In this document: one piece after another, positions 37,558 to 49,515 of the stretch
Numbering within the stretch: the stretch's first letter is position 1
Layout: each line of letters starts with the position of its first letter
NCBI RefSeq assembly: GCF_947179165.1
Contig: NC_077245.1
Location: 1,255,001 to 1,319,000 of the forward strand
From: Solanum dulcamara
Lineage: Eukaryota > Streptophyta > Magnoliopsida > Solanales > Solanaceae
Length of the DNA stretch: 64,000 nt
Direction of reading: 5' to 3'
Made by a program: the position numbers and the translations under genes
Notes under the pieces: model-generated
The model's database searches: none
Seen by the model: the letters and a program-made list of their open reading frames with translations, nothing else
What the model was told of the DNA's origin: nothing

Positions 37558-37745
37558 AGTGTGACAACAATACGTTGCCATCAAAATGAAAATGAGAACC
37601 GAAAGTAGAATTTCATGCCCACCACCTACGGCAGCCAAAATTAAAATACAACCAATGACTACTTCTCAAATATCTAAACCACTAATTTTTATTGTTTTTT
37701 ATTCGATGTCAGCACTAATATAAAAATCCAATTTAAATTGAATTC

Positions 37746-40194
37746 ATATTTGAAAATTTTATATTGAATAGGTTAAATATCGCTTTTTAAAAATTTTTAT
37801 ATTCATGACTTAAATTCAAAATTTGTGGTTAATAATAACTCTCAACATATTAATAATATTATAAATCATACTAATAATAGTATTACTTTTACATTGTAAT
37901 ATGTTCAATATTGAAAATTTTAAATATAATATTTATTTTGGAGTTTAAAATTTGAATCTGTCTTTAATTTTGTTTCATCACGTTGTTGGTCAACCTTATA
38001 GGGAGTATCTGTTTATATTAATAAAAAATATCATCATATCTTGTTGCAATTTCTAAAATGTTTCGTCCTTTTTATTGTGGAAATTAAGTCTCTCTGCAGA
38101 TTGTTAATTAAAATCTTTAGGTCGGTGCAATTTTCTATATATAATGTTGACGTAGAGACTGAGAAAACCACCGCCCCCATGTTCCCTCAATATCTTTTTC
38201 TCTTAATTACCAAAGATTCATTCTCACTCAAAATCTTAATATTTTACCCATTAATATCTTCTAATTATTATATAATATCTCACGAAAAAAAGAAGAAGGA
38301 ATATTTGTTTATTTATAACTTCTCTACAATAGGGGTTGAGCTAGAGTGGAGCATGCAGATTCAATAAAATTCAGTAGTTTTAATTTAAATTTTGTATTTT
38401 TTATATTAAAATGTTATTAAATATGTAAATTATTTAATTTAGAATAATAACTTTAATAAAATTTCAAATACATAAGTTTATAAGATCAATAGCTTTACAA
38501 GATCAAGAGAAAGGTGAAAGCAACTACTAATATAATTATTATATATCATGAGGGATCATAGAACAACTAATTTCTAAAGCTTTATCATCACCAACCAGAT
38601 TAAGTCCGAATATAAATGAATTTAATAAGTTTTATTTAAATCCTTTATTTATATTTAAAAGATTCATTAAAATAAACCTAATAAGTATAAAGCTATCGAC
38701 TGAAATAGTGAAATTACTCAAAAATCATAAATTTTGAAATACTATTCAATTTAGAGTTCTTTTTGTGTTTTTTTGGTGTGTGGGTGTGAGTGGGTGTGGG
38801 TGGGTGTGGGTGGGTGTGGGTGGGGGGGCTGCATTTTAGAGCTGCTTGTTGCTTTAACTAAAAAGGATATCTTTCTCATTTGGATGAATTTTATAATTAT
38901 GAGAAAGTAGGGTTATGACATGAGATATGGTCGTTCTAACCACTTTATAATTTGGGCACCGACTATTTGATTTTTAGAATCCATTAATTTTATTTTCATA
39001 GTTTATTTTTCAAATTCAAGTCGTCCCAAACTAATATCGTTCCCATTTAATTTTGTTTCTTAAAGTCCAACTTCTAACGACACACACACAGTTTGTGTGC
39101 GCTATGTAGCATCGTAAAGGCAATTTATGGTCTTAAGAATATATTTTTAGAATATTCAACATAAAAGCGATAACATTTTCGAAAATTGCGACCATAGATC
39201 GAAATAATGTGGATATAACATATCAATACATGAAAAACTTTCATATTATATTAATCCTTTTTATCAAAGTTTATGAATTATCTTTAATCTCTTCTCTCTC
39301 TCTTTTTTAAGCCTTCTCATCCCCCCTTATTTCTTCATCTTGATCTTTTGTTTAGTCTACTAGGTAATCTTTAAGGATATCGCTATTTTTTTTTTCTTTC
39401 TAGCCTATTATAGAAATGCATTATTGTATCAAGGACCTATCGGAAACAGCTTATCTACTCTATAAAAGTAAGAGTAATGTTTATATATACTATATTTTGT
39501 TTACCTCTACTTATGAGATTATAACAAATATGTTATTGTTATTAATAATCTTGAAAGATATTATCTTATTTACATGCTCACAGTGCAACTTTATCTTACA
39601 AGCTGAAAGTAAAGGGAGAAAGCACAATGATACATGCTCATGTGACAGTGAAAAAAAAAATTAGACAAGCAAGAAATTGGTCGGTTCTTTAAAATATGGG
39701 TTTCAAAAGGTGATGAATACAATTACCATAGATTAGTATAGAAGAAAAGGTCAGCTTCTTAAAATAATTATGTTTGTTCTATTTTATTCTCTATTTACTT
39801 TATTTAGTAATTAGTAAGTTGTGTTTATTTAATCTTTCCACAACATTAAAAAATTCAATCAATATTTTTTTAATGGAAAATATGTTGTGCGAAAGTGTTG
39901 ACTGATTCTAAAGGTTGACTTGTTGAATGTGCTTAATCACTTTTATAGGTGTGAATATTTTGAAAGAAGTTAAATTTAGGAGTCTATTTTTAAATTTTTT
40001 ATGAAATAGTGATAAAATCTGTATTTTTTTAAAATTCATTTGTGAATTTCATTAAGTATGATATCGTTCAAAAGAGTCTAGCCATGGAACCATTTGACAT
40101 GGATGCAGAGTCTCAGTTAGGCATTTATTTTTGGAGAAACTTATATAAATTCCACTAATTTATGAGTTAATAACTTAGATACACTCTAGTTTGC
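37746..40194. other. AT-rich spacer with a G-rich simple repeat
   Basis: No gene supported. A G-rich GGGTGTGGGTG array lies at 38775-38828. A short inverted repeat of CA/TG runs is at about 39079-39101. Open frames at 38041-38367 and 39416-39664 are AT-rich with no motif and no homology that I can see. Confidence 0.5.
38775..38828 (+). repeat. G-rich (GGGTGT)n minisatellite, G-quadruplex-capable
   Basis: Five or six G-triplets separated by TGT or T, ending in a run of seven G (38822-38828). On the plus strand this fits the general G-quadruplex pattern of four G3 tracts with short loops. It stands out in a spacer of very low GC. Confidence 0.85.
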
Positions 40195-40440
40195 AATATC
40201 ACGTATCTTGCCAGATTTTGATGCGTCAAAATACACTCAGATACATTTAGATACATGTATATCAGCATATATAGGTCAAAATTAGGTGTAGTTTACTCTA
40301 GATACATTGTATCCAAGAGAATTCGCATGTATTTGGGATACATAACATATTTTGCTCGCCACTCTATGTATCTGGGATACATGACGAATCTCGTTCGCCT
40401 CCCTCCCATCTCGCTCGTCTCTCTCCCTATTTTAGTATAT
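40195..40440. repeat. Imperfect repeat rich in GATACAT / ATGTATC
   Basis: ATACACTCAGATACATTTAG, CTAGATACATTGTATCC, TGGGATACATAACATATT and TGGGATACATGACGAATCTC recur within 250 bp, followed by a CTCGTTCGCCTCC / CTCGCTCGTCTC part. I have seen this style in Solanum intergenic repeats. Termini are not defined, so the element class is unknown. Confidence 0.5.
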
Positions 40441-41582
40441 TTGATAACAAAAATACATTTGTTTAAATTATATCTTCCTCAATATATAATAAAAAGACTC
40501 TTAATTAGTGGCAGATAATATGTAACATTTTAAAAAATATATGTAATAATAATATATATAATAGTGAAATATATCTAATTATGTAGTTATATCTTTCTTC
40601 TGTTTGTTTTTTTTGTCCACAATAGAAAACGGGCCAAACTCAAAAACAAAGCTCAATAACACGGGCAATCCAGAAAGAATGAAAAATTAAAATATGGGCC
40701 AGCCATACGGAGCCTTGAAGCAAAAACATTTGACCTACTATCAGGCCGGCAGACGCGATTATAATGTCACTAAAACAATGGCTCGGAATCACAATTTTTG
40801 GGGGATCTTTATTTAATGTGAGAATTATTGTAATAATTGAAAAAAAGGATTAGTTTTTAGATAATTGTAGTATCTTTTTTACGTGACTATCTATTTTGTT
40901 GTCTCGTTTATATTCTAGTGATTAACATGAATCCACATTATTATTCCGCTATTTACCTTTTCATTCTCATTTCACTATTTTTATTCTCTTATTATTGAAT
41001 ATTTTAAAGTCTCACATACAATCAAATATTTTGCATTATGCAAAATCTATTATTGTTTGCTCTAAAAAACTAAATTATTTTTTGATGAGTTCTTCTGATT
41101 TCAAGTATTTGCAACAAGTCAACACTACAACGTGAGTGAGATTAGCATGTTAAAAACGGCAATTTAGTGTAAGCTAAGCTGTAGAATTGGATTAATTGGA
41201 CAGAAGATTTGCTAAAATGTTGGGCCTAACCCATTGGGCAAATTACCAGAAAGCTAAGCTTATCTTTGGTCCCTTCATTAATCCATTATATCAGCCTTCC
41301 AATACTTTTACTTAACTATGAATAATTTATTTGCTTTTTGCCTTTTTGGGCAGAGCGAAAATGTCTTTCTTTATTTTTACTTGTCATAATTTTTTTTTTG
41401 AGATTCAAATAATATGAATTTTGATTAATATTTTAAAATATATATTTTTTAATATTTTAATATAAAAAAATATAATTCATAATATATTTCGAATAATTTT
41501 TAAATAGCTAAATTTTTATTTTAAAAGTAATATAATCTAATTTAATTTTTAAAATTAATTAAATTGACTCTCATAATATAAA

Positions 41583-41704
41583 ACAACAACAACAACAATT
41601 CAGTGAAATCCCACAACGTGGGGTTTGGAGAGAGTAAAGTGTACGCAGACCTGACTCCTACCGAGGTAGAACGGCTGTTTCCAAAAGATCATCGGCTCAA
41701 TAAA
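41583..41704 (-). mobile_element. TS-type SINE (3' part)
   Basis: On the minus strand it reads GGAAACAGCCGTTCTACCTC, then GGTCTGCGTACACTTTACTC, CCCACGTTGTGGGATTTCAC and ends TTGTTGTTGTTGTTG. The (TTG)n end is diagnostic for TS SINEs of Solanaceae. The tRNA-like 5' part (A/B boxes) is not clear, so it is probably 5' truncated. Confidence 0.82.
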
Positions 41705-42589
41705 AGCATAAAAAGCGATCAGATAAGACTAATATGTTCAAAGTGATATGTGAAAACAATTAACGAAAGCCACACAAGTAGAATAGAGTAAATAAAGTAC
41801 AAAAAGTAATAAATACTTACAGAAATTCAACCACAAAAAATTATAGTGCGCTAATATGTCTATTACTACGAAAAAATAACATAACATAACAACTAAAAAA
41901 AAATGAAGAAAATAATAAATAAAATAAAGAAGAAGGGGTAAAATTGTAAAGAAACAATAGCAATATAGGTAGTCTGTGCACCTAATAGAAAGATGTGACA
42001 GTTTAGTGTCATGACAGAAAATTATTTGTTTTTACTACTTACAACATGGACATGATGGATAAGTTGAATTTCTTCCTCTTAATTAAATTTCGTATTTATT
42101 TTTTAAACAAAATCTACTAACTATGTCACCTTAAAAATACTTAGTACTTATGGTGAATGAAATATAAATATAATCATATCGTAATGTTTATATTGAACAT
42201 CGAATAAATAATTAAATTAAGAAACTATAATTGCATTGGAAAAAGTAGTCCTTTGTTTTTGGTGACAGATGATTGGGCTTAATGGATTACTTATCACTCA
42301 TTGGAAGGCGGGCCCAATAGTCAAGTCCATCATGTGGAGTGTATCCTCTCCCCCAAGTGTCCAATAAATCCTCTAAAAGTGGCCTATCATTGCTGCTTTC
42401 TCCCTTTTTCATTTGTTCGATCTATTTTGATTTGACATAAAATTTAAAATTTATTATCTTAAATTAAATATATCAAGAATATTTTTTAATTTTATAATTT
42501 CAAATAAAAAATTTAAAATTAAAAAATATTTTTTAAAATAGATTAAAAAATATAATAGGTCAAATAAAAATTAAAACAAAGAAAATCTA
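41705..42589. other. AT-rich spacer, nothing identified
   Basis: No open frame with coding character. A GC-richer patch near 42300-42370 (with GCGGGCCCAATAG) resembles a promoter site II motif, but no gene follows. The stretch 40441-41582 is likewise without a supported feature. Confidence 0.4.
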
Positions 42590-42895
42590 TGCAAAGACCA
42601 AGGTCATTTGCTAGGCGAGGGCTTTGCTCCCCTTTACAATATGAAGAAAGAAATAAGGGTTGAAGTTTATATCGCACTTGCCAGCAGAAGGAAAGGAAGA
42701 AGCAAAAGCTGGTGCGAGACCACGGTTTGCCGTGGAGTTCTTGCATCATCAATAATCACTCAAATGGCGTCATGTTGCCTCGCAGTTTCTCGTCCACTCA
42801 TGGGGGTGCGGACAAGTGGAATATCTGAAACAAGAAGGGTAGGTAGAACACTTTCGCCTTATAAGCTTTGCTTTCTCGATCCACTACTATCTTAC
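42590..42895. other. Organelle-like GC-richer patch (possible NUMT)
   Basis: About 300 bp with clearly higher GC and different word use than its AT-rich flanks; a frame at 42608-42898 is open for 96 codons. An inner ATG (about 42763) gives MASCCLAVSRPLMGVRTSG, which superficially resembles a transit peptide, but nothing recognisable follows. The composition reminds me of plant mitochondrial DNA. It ends in an A-run (42896-42906). I cannot tell a mitochondrial insert from a retro-copy of a nuclear transcript. Confidence 0.3.
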
Positions 42896-43149
42896 TAAAA
42901 AAAAAAGAACTTCTGAGTTAAGAGAAAGAAAATAGACACACCCTTACACCATATATGTTTTTATTTTTTAAATGACATTTTTAAAAGATGTATTTTGGTG
43001 ATGATTCTAACATAAAAGAAAAAAGTAATAAGTGATTTCTTTATATAATAATAATTGAAGTGAGCTATTTTTGGAGTGAATTAGGTCATAAATGTAGTTT
43101 TAAGTATGTTCAAGTTATAATATTTTATTTTCAGATCTTAACATTTTTT

Positions 43150-45100
43150 TATTAATTTAAATTAAATTCCTTATAAATTTTTTTATCTCTCTCCGCATAA
43201 TTAATGGAGTGATAATCACAAAAATGACGCATTTATTGAAACATTTATAAATGACATCATTTATATAACCTTCATTTATCAAGTACTCACTAAGACGATT
43301 ATACCACATACGTCCTGCTTGTTTCAAACCATATAATGATCTTTGCAATTTGATTAAGTATATCTCCCGAGACTTAGTACATGCTTCAGGCAAGTTTAAT
43401 CCTTCTAGGATTTTCATGTAAATTTCATTATCAAGTGAACCATAAAGGTAAGTTGTTACACCATCCATTAGATGTATTTCAAGATTTTTATGTACAGCTA
43501 AACAAATGAGATATCGAAAAATTATTTCATCAATAACAGGTGAATATGCTTCTTCATAGTTGACCTCGGGTCTATGAGAGAATCCTTGTGCAACAAAGTG
43601 TGTCTTGTATCTTACAATTTCATTTCTCTCATTTCATTTTTGCACAAAAATCCATTTATAGCCAACTGGTTTTATACCTCCATGGGTTTAGACTACAGGT
43701 CCCAAAACCTTGTGTTTAGCAACTGACTCTAATTCTGATTGAATTGACTTTTGTCATTCTGGCTAATCACATCTACGTCGATATTCTTCGACGGATTTAG
43801 TCTCAAGACTTTCATTATCTTGCATAAGGTTAGTGCAACATTTTATGCAAAAATATTATCCATCAAAATTTTCAATCGATCTAAATTTTCATTGATTTTT
43901 TCAGGAATATTAGGATTACTCAAATCTTGATCTTCTTCAGGAGATTCTTTTGTAGTATCATCTTTATTGTTTCTCACGCTTCTCTTTCTATGATTTTTAT
44001 CCTTTAAATCCAATGGTCTACCACGCTTCAAGCGTGTTTGGGATTCAGAAGCTATGATACTAGTAGGTGGTCCTTTTGGGACATCAATCTGGATAGACAC
44101 ATTCACTGTAGGAATATGTGACTTAGTTATCCATTTCAAATGAGTAAATGCATCTGCCATTTGATTTTCTATTTTCAGTAAGTGGATGATCTTCTAGACC
44201 TTCTACTCACATGTGTGGGTACGTGGATCTAAATGAGATAGTGATGAAAATTTTTATTCAATTTCTCTTTTGGGTTCCTTTTCTCCCCCCTAATTACGGA
44301 AAAATTATTTCATCAAACCAACAATCTGTAAATCGAGCAGTAAATAAGTCTCCTGTCAATGGTTAAAGATAGCAAATTATGGAGGGTGAGTCAAACCCAT
44401 ATATATGCCTTACCTTCGTTGATGGCTCATCTTTGTACGTTGTGGTGGTGCTACATGCACGTATACCGCACAACCAAAAATTCGTAGATGGGCTATATTT
44501 AGCTCATGACCAAATACTAATTGTGACGAAGAATATTTATTATAATTTGGTGATCTGAGACGTACAAGTGCTGCTGCATGTAAGATATCATGACCGCAAA
44601 CAGTAATCGGCAATTTTGTTTTCATAAGTAAAGATTTTGCTATCAATTATAGGCGCTTAATAGATGACTCTACAAGGCCATTTTGAGCAATAACATGAGC
44701 AACAAGATGTTCAATTTTTATCCCAATTGATAAGCAATAATCATCAAAAGCTTGGGATGTAAATTCTCCGATATTATCAAGGCGAATAGCTTTAATTTGA
44801 TAATCTGGGAACTGCACCCTTAATCTTATTATTTGTGCCAACAACTTCGCCAACGTCAGGTTGTGAGATGATAAGATGCACACAAAAGACAATCTTGATG
44901 ATTCATCTATTAGAACTATAAAATATCTAAACAATCCACTATATGTCCACATATATTCCCATATATACGCTCTAAAAAGCTAGGAGATTCGATGTCAACC
45001 TTCAGGGTTGATGTTCTGGCAATTAATTTCCCTTGATAACAAGTATCACATGAAAATTCATCATTCATAAGAATCTCCAGGTCTTTAACGGATGTCTATT
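43150..45100 (-). mobile_element. Ty1-copia pol remnant, decayed
   Basis: In minus-strand order: pre-integrase/linker (about 45090-44990; CDTCYQGKLI), integrase core (44952-44647; FIVLIDESSRLSFVC, IRLDNIGEFTSQAFDDYC, AQNGLVESSIKRL), integrase C-terminal part (44646-44410; LRIFGCAVYVHV), a Lys-rich spacer (44160-43843) and RT (43468-43157; VTTYLYGSLDNEIYMKI, SLYGLKQAGRMWYNRL). RT stops before the YVDD box. No LTR, gag or RNase H is found. It is unrelated at close range to the copia element at 21-26 kb. Confidence 0.85.
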
Positions 45101-45235
45101 TGAATTTTTAAAAATTAGTCTCATCATTATTGATCAAAGATGACATATTCGATCATGTCATAGCACAAATGTATTTAGATCAGTAAACTTCTGGTTTACG
45201 ATCAAATGTGCTTCAATTGCACTAATTTCTACACA

Positions 45236-46070
45236 ATATAGGTCAAACGACAAAGTTGATAATTTTTTCAAAATATATTTCTAGCCTGAGACACTCTTGG
45301 TTATACCAAGATATAAGGCTGGGCATAAAATACCGAAAATCGAATTATCGAACCGAATCGGCTATTTTGATATTTCGGTATTCGATAATTCGATTCGGTA
45401 TTCGATACTGAAATATAAAATTCGATATTTCAATTTCGGTATTCAGTATTTCAGTTTTGGTATTCGGTATTTCGGAAAATACTGAATATCGAATTATTTT
45501 TTTTGTATTTATTAATACAAAAAAACTAGAAAAAAGAAGAAGAAAAATTACCAAAAAGAGAAGAGTTTAGTAAAAGGAAATTATCCCATTTTTTTTATTT
45601 TCCTCACCATTTCCATTTCAACTTTCTCACGTTTACAGCATACTATATAGGCCAAACGACTAAGTTGATAGTTTTTCCAAAATATATTTCTGGCCTGAGA
45701 CACTCTTGATTATACCAAGATATAAGGTTGGGCATAAAATACCGAAAACCGAATTATCGAACCGAACCGGCTATTTTCGATATTTCGGTATTCGGTAATT
45801 CGATTCGGTATTCTGTACTGAAATATAAAATTCGATATTTCGATTTCGGTATTCGGTATTTCAGTTTTGGTATTCGGTATTTCGGTTTCGGTATTCGGGA
45901 AATACCGAATATCAATTTATTTTTTTGTATTTATTAATACAAAAAAACTTAAAAAAAAGAAGAAGAAGAAAAATTATCAAAAAGAGAAGAGTTTAGTAAG
46001 AGGAAATTATCCCTTTTTTTCATTTTCCTCACCATTTTCATTTCAACTTTCTCACGTTTACAGCATACTA
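45236..46070. repeat. Tandem duplication (about 410-bp units) carrying partial hAT ends
   Basis: Unit 1 (45236-45644) and unit 2 (45645-46070) both start ATATAGGYCAAACGAC and end TTTACAGCATACTATAT. Each contains GGGCATAAAATACCGAAAA followed by TTCGGTATTCGG-type motifs. This part matches, inverted, the right end of the hAT element at 10692-12286. The right-hand ends of the elements are missing, so these are fragments of the same family, duplicated together with their flanks. Confidence 0.82.
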
Positions 46071-48974
46071 TATGCACACTTTCAAACATGTACATTATGG
46101 ATAACTGCTAAAATTTAAATTCATGTACATGTAAAAATTATAAATTCTAATTTTAAATTTATGCAATTGGTTAAGAATTCTAATTTCACTTGGCACGATT
46201 CACCACACCAGTTATCTACATAAACTATTTGGTAGTTACATTGAAACAAAAGATTCCAACTCTTTCATATTTTTGCAGGAACTAATTAATAATTAGTGCA
46301 GTGATGTAGATTCCAACTCTTTCATATTTTTCATTGATTTTCAAATGGAGGAAATTATATATTACATGTAGCACATGTCGTCGAGAGTGAAACCACGAGA
46401 AGACATGTTCAAATTATCCTGCTAAAAATTAGTCATAATTTATTTTTATTTAATTTAGTTGTTTAATTGTGACAAACGCATATTTTAATTTTTTTGTTTT
46501 TTTAACTCAATGAATTATGATTTCAGAATATTTATTATGTATAATACTTAATCCTTTGTGTATGCATTATTTTTCAAATGTAGACTCAAAAACTAAAACT
46601 GATTAATGTTAGTAATCATTTGGTATCCAATTAAAAAACTAAGTCCACCAAAGTATGCAATTGGTTTCCAATTGGTATCCTACTGATATCCAACTTCAAA
46701 TATTAAGTCTAATCATTTATGCAATTGATATCTAATTGTTATTCAACTAAAAATACAACATAAAATTAATATTTCAACCGAGTAAGCCAACCTAAAACTA
46801 GTTAATATTGTATCCAAATGATATACATCTGGAAAGCTTCAGTGTAACAATGTATGTAATTGGTATCTAAATAGAATTTCAAAATATTTAATTCTTAATG
46901 CTTTGTGTATGCAGTGTTTTTCAAAACTAAAATTTCAATCTAGGTATCAATTTTAATTAAGATTTTATATTATTATCTCCTTATTGAATCAAGATTGAAT
47001 GAACGTTATCATATTTTATATTGAAAAAAAAAAGAAAAAATTTATGTTAATTTACAAAATTTATATAAAAATAAGTCAATTTAAAATCATGGATGAAAGC
47101 AAAAAAGTTGTATTGAAGACAAATGGGTAAGAAAAAAGAAAAAAAACGTGAATGAGAAAAGTTAAAGAAAAAATAACGAACGTGGGTTAGGAAGAAAATT
47201 GCGTGAGAATTGAGAGATTCAAAAAAAAAAACTAGATTTAAGTAAGATATAAGAATAATATATATTTTTTTTAAAATAATATCAATTTTCAAAACAATAA
47301 AAAAAAATTCATTGAAAGAAGGAGGAAAGAGAAACTAAAACAAGATATTGATACTATTAATTAGGAGATTGATAACAACTAAAATAGTGTCCAACGGAGA
47401 AAAACAAGGATTGATATATCTGACTATTTATAAAACACTATTTAAGGAAAAAATATATTGTTATTTAATTACTTAATAAAATATAATTAATTAATTTATA
47501 AATTAAAAGTAGAGTCCTGAATGAATAGTAATTCGGTATTACCATTAATACATTTATTACCTTTTTCTTTAATCCATTTATTAATAAATTAATTACTACA
47601 TTATATTTTAAAATTTGTTATAACTTGATAGAGTTTTACTATTACAACTTGAAACTTATAAAACTTGTTATAACTCAAAATATGATATCTTAATAATGAC
47701 ATTTCAAAAATTTCCACTAATTTATTTAGTCATCATCTTCCGATGTATAACAAGAGTGACAACTCATTTTTATCCGGTCCTAAGTTTGTAACAATATTAA
47801 AATATTCTTTTTAAAGTTTTATGTGTAATTATTAAATATGATTATATGAAATAAAACAAAGAAAATATCATTTTATATCTCATTATTAGCTCTACTTCCC
47901 AGTATGTGCTACTAACATTAGTTTTGAGACTCGATACAAAAATAATTTAGTTTTATGTTAAATCTATTCAAAAATCTTTAATTTACACCTAAGAGATCTA
48001 AAATAAAATATGAAATAAAAAAACAAAAACTTTGCACTATCAATTTTTAATTAATTAAAATGGTAAAGAGTTATTCGATCAACTCATAATAGCATGTTTC
48101 GTTTTATGTCCAATATTTTTAGAAATTACAAAAGTTGCATCTTCAAATGTGAATTTCCCACTAAATTCTTTTTCTTCTCACATTTTCCGTCAAATCTATC
48201 AAATAAAGTTTGTTAAATATTCAACGAAAATCAAAAAGTGTGTACTTTTAACAAATTGATCAAAAATATATTTAAGGAATTATTTTGAATCTATCCGATC
48301 ATTGATTTTGTCATTTTCTAAGGACAATGTGAATCCATAAACTCTAATTTATTTTAAGATTGAAAAGTTTTTATTTTGATCAACTACTAATTAAGAAGCA
48401 TTAGATTGTTAAGCTGACCACTAGTGGAAGAATATTTATTCCATTCCCAAATTGAGATAATGAACTACATGACCAAATCAATCTTAAGCATTATAGGTAC
48501 TTGGCTCAACCACGCCACACAACACAAATTTAGAAAAGAATTTTGGGAATAAGTGCATGTGATAGGCTTTTGCACTTCTATTCCATGGGGTACATGGCTA
48601 GTCAAATTATTCTTGATGTTGCATGATAGCTCATTTGAAAACCATTTTCTTTTTTCATTATTGAAATTTTTGAGGGTTAGCTGTGTGCTTGATGGATAAT
48701 GAACTCATCTTTTTATTATTATTATTATTATTATTATTTTCCAATATTTAAATTCAAGATTTTTGTGTGTGACGACGTTCAAATGTGTAACGTATGCCTA
48801 ACTCATACATATCATAAGTTGAGACGGTAAGATCAAAACTCTTAAGCAAACAAACTTGTAAATTGTAAGCATATGTTACATGTAGATGCTCTCAAGACAA
48901 TATTGTTTGCTTACTTACCACCAACAACTTCAAAACATACAATATAATTCTACAAGTAGGGTCGAAAAGGATGG
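46071..48974. other. AT-rich spacer with ATT microsatellite
   Basis: No coding support. TTGGTATCCAATT-like phrases recur between 46620 and 46870 as a weak, irregular repeat. An (ATT)n microsatellite lies at 48713-48738. Open frames are AT-rich and motif-free. Confidence 0.5.
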
Positions 48975-49200
48975 TGTATACACATACCCGTAACATAACT
49001 AGTCAGACCATAACATTATAAAACTTACTTTTAAGTCTTGGTGGCATATTCTTATCACATGATACACCGGATGCGAGCCTCTATATCATTCATCCCTCTC
49101 TAATACTATGTGTAAAATCCGGATTGGTCTCCCTATCTCCTTGGATTATACACACATACTATCTGCATCCCCACTACTTTTCCAAACTCACATTGCCTTT
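48975..49200 (-). pseudogene. RTE-type LINE reverse transcriptase scrap
   Basis: The minus strand reads IIQGDRETNPDFTHSIREG, a stop, then RLASGVSCDKNMPPRLKSKF. This matches the block after the RT core in plant RTE-clade LINEs, usually read as IQGDGEID..VTHRI..GW.KWR.ASGVLCDK..P..LKGKFY. Only about 65 codons remain, with stops. Confidence 0.7.
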
Positions 49201-49462
49201 CAGTTCTCCCTCATCTCCTGAGCGCTTGAAGTAATCAAGCCACCTCATTTGATCCTCGATAGGTCATACACCAACCGTCTCCTTCCTCTGGCTCTTAATC
49301 TACAAATTTACTGTCAAGAGTTTATACCGAATTATAAGATACTCGCTCGAAATAACCTAGTAGTCTCTATACGAATTCATACCACCCTTTTGAAGGAGCA
49401 AGTTATCTATTATTTGAGTCGTAGTGATTGTCCTTAAGGTGCGAATTTTCTACAGCTCGAGA

Positions 49463-49478
49463 GGTGTCACGTGACACC
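49463..49478. repeat. 16-bp perfect palindrome centred on a G-box
   Basis: GGTGTCACGTGACACC is its own reverse complement and contains CACGTG, the bZIP/bHLH G-box core. No gene lies nearby to be controlled. An (AT)n microsatellite follows at 49498-49515. Confidence 0.8.
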
Positions 49479-49515
49479 ATTTAATTGATTTTTTTGTAAT
49501 ATATATATATATATA

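Larger units (their letters stand above)
36398..37745. repeat. Dispersed repeat pair (36398-36530 and 37612-37745)
   Basis: Both blocks share the order GCCCAC(A/C)ACCT, then AAAATAC, ACCAATG, TCTCAAATATCTAAACCACT and a diverging tail. They are in direct orientation about 1.2 kb apart, with two MITEs between them. They are probably two copies of an unnamed repeat or an old segmental duplication. The sequence 36051-36397 shows nothing else. Confidence 0.7.

Noticed and set aside
38775..38828. Interstitial telomere repeat
   Set aside because: The unit is GGGTGT, not the plant TTTAGGG repeat.
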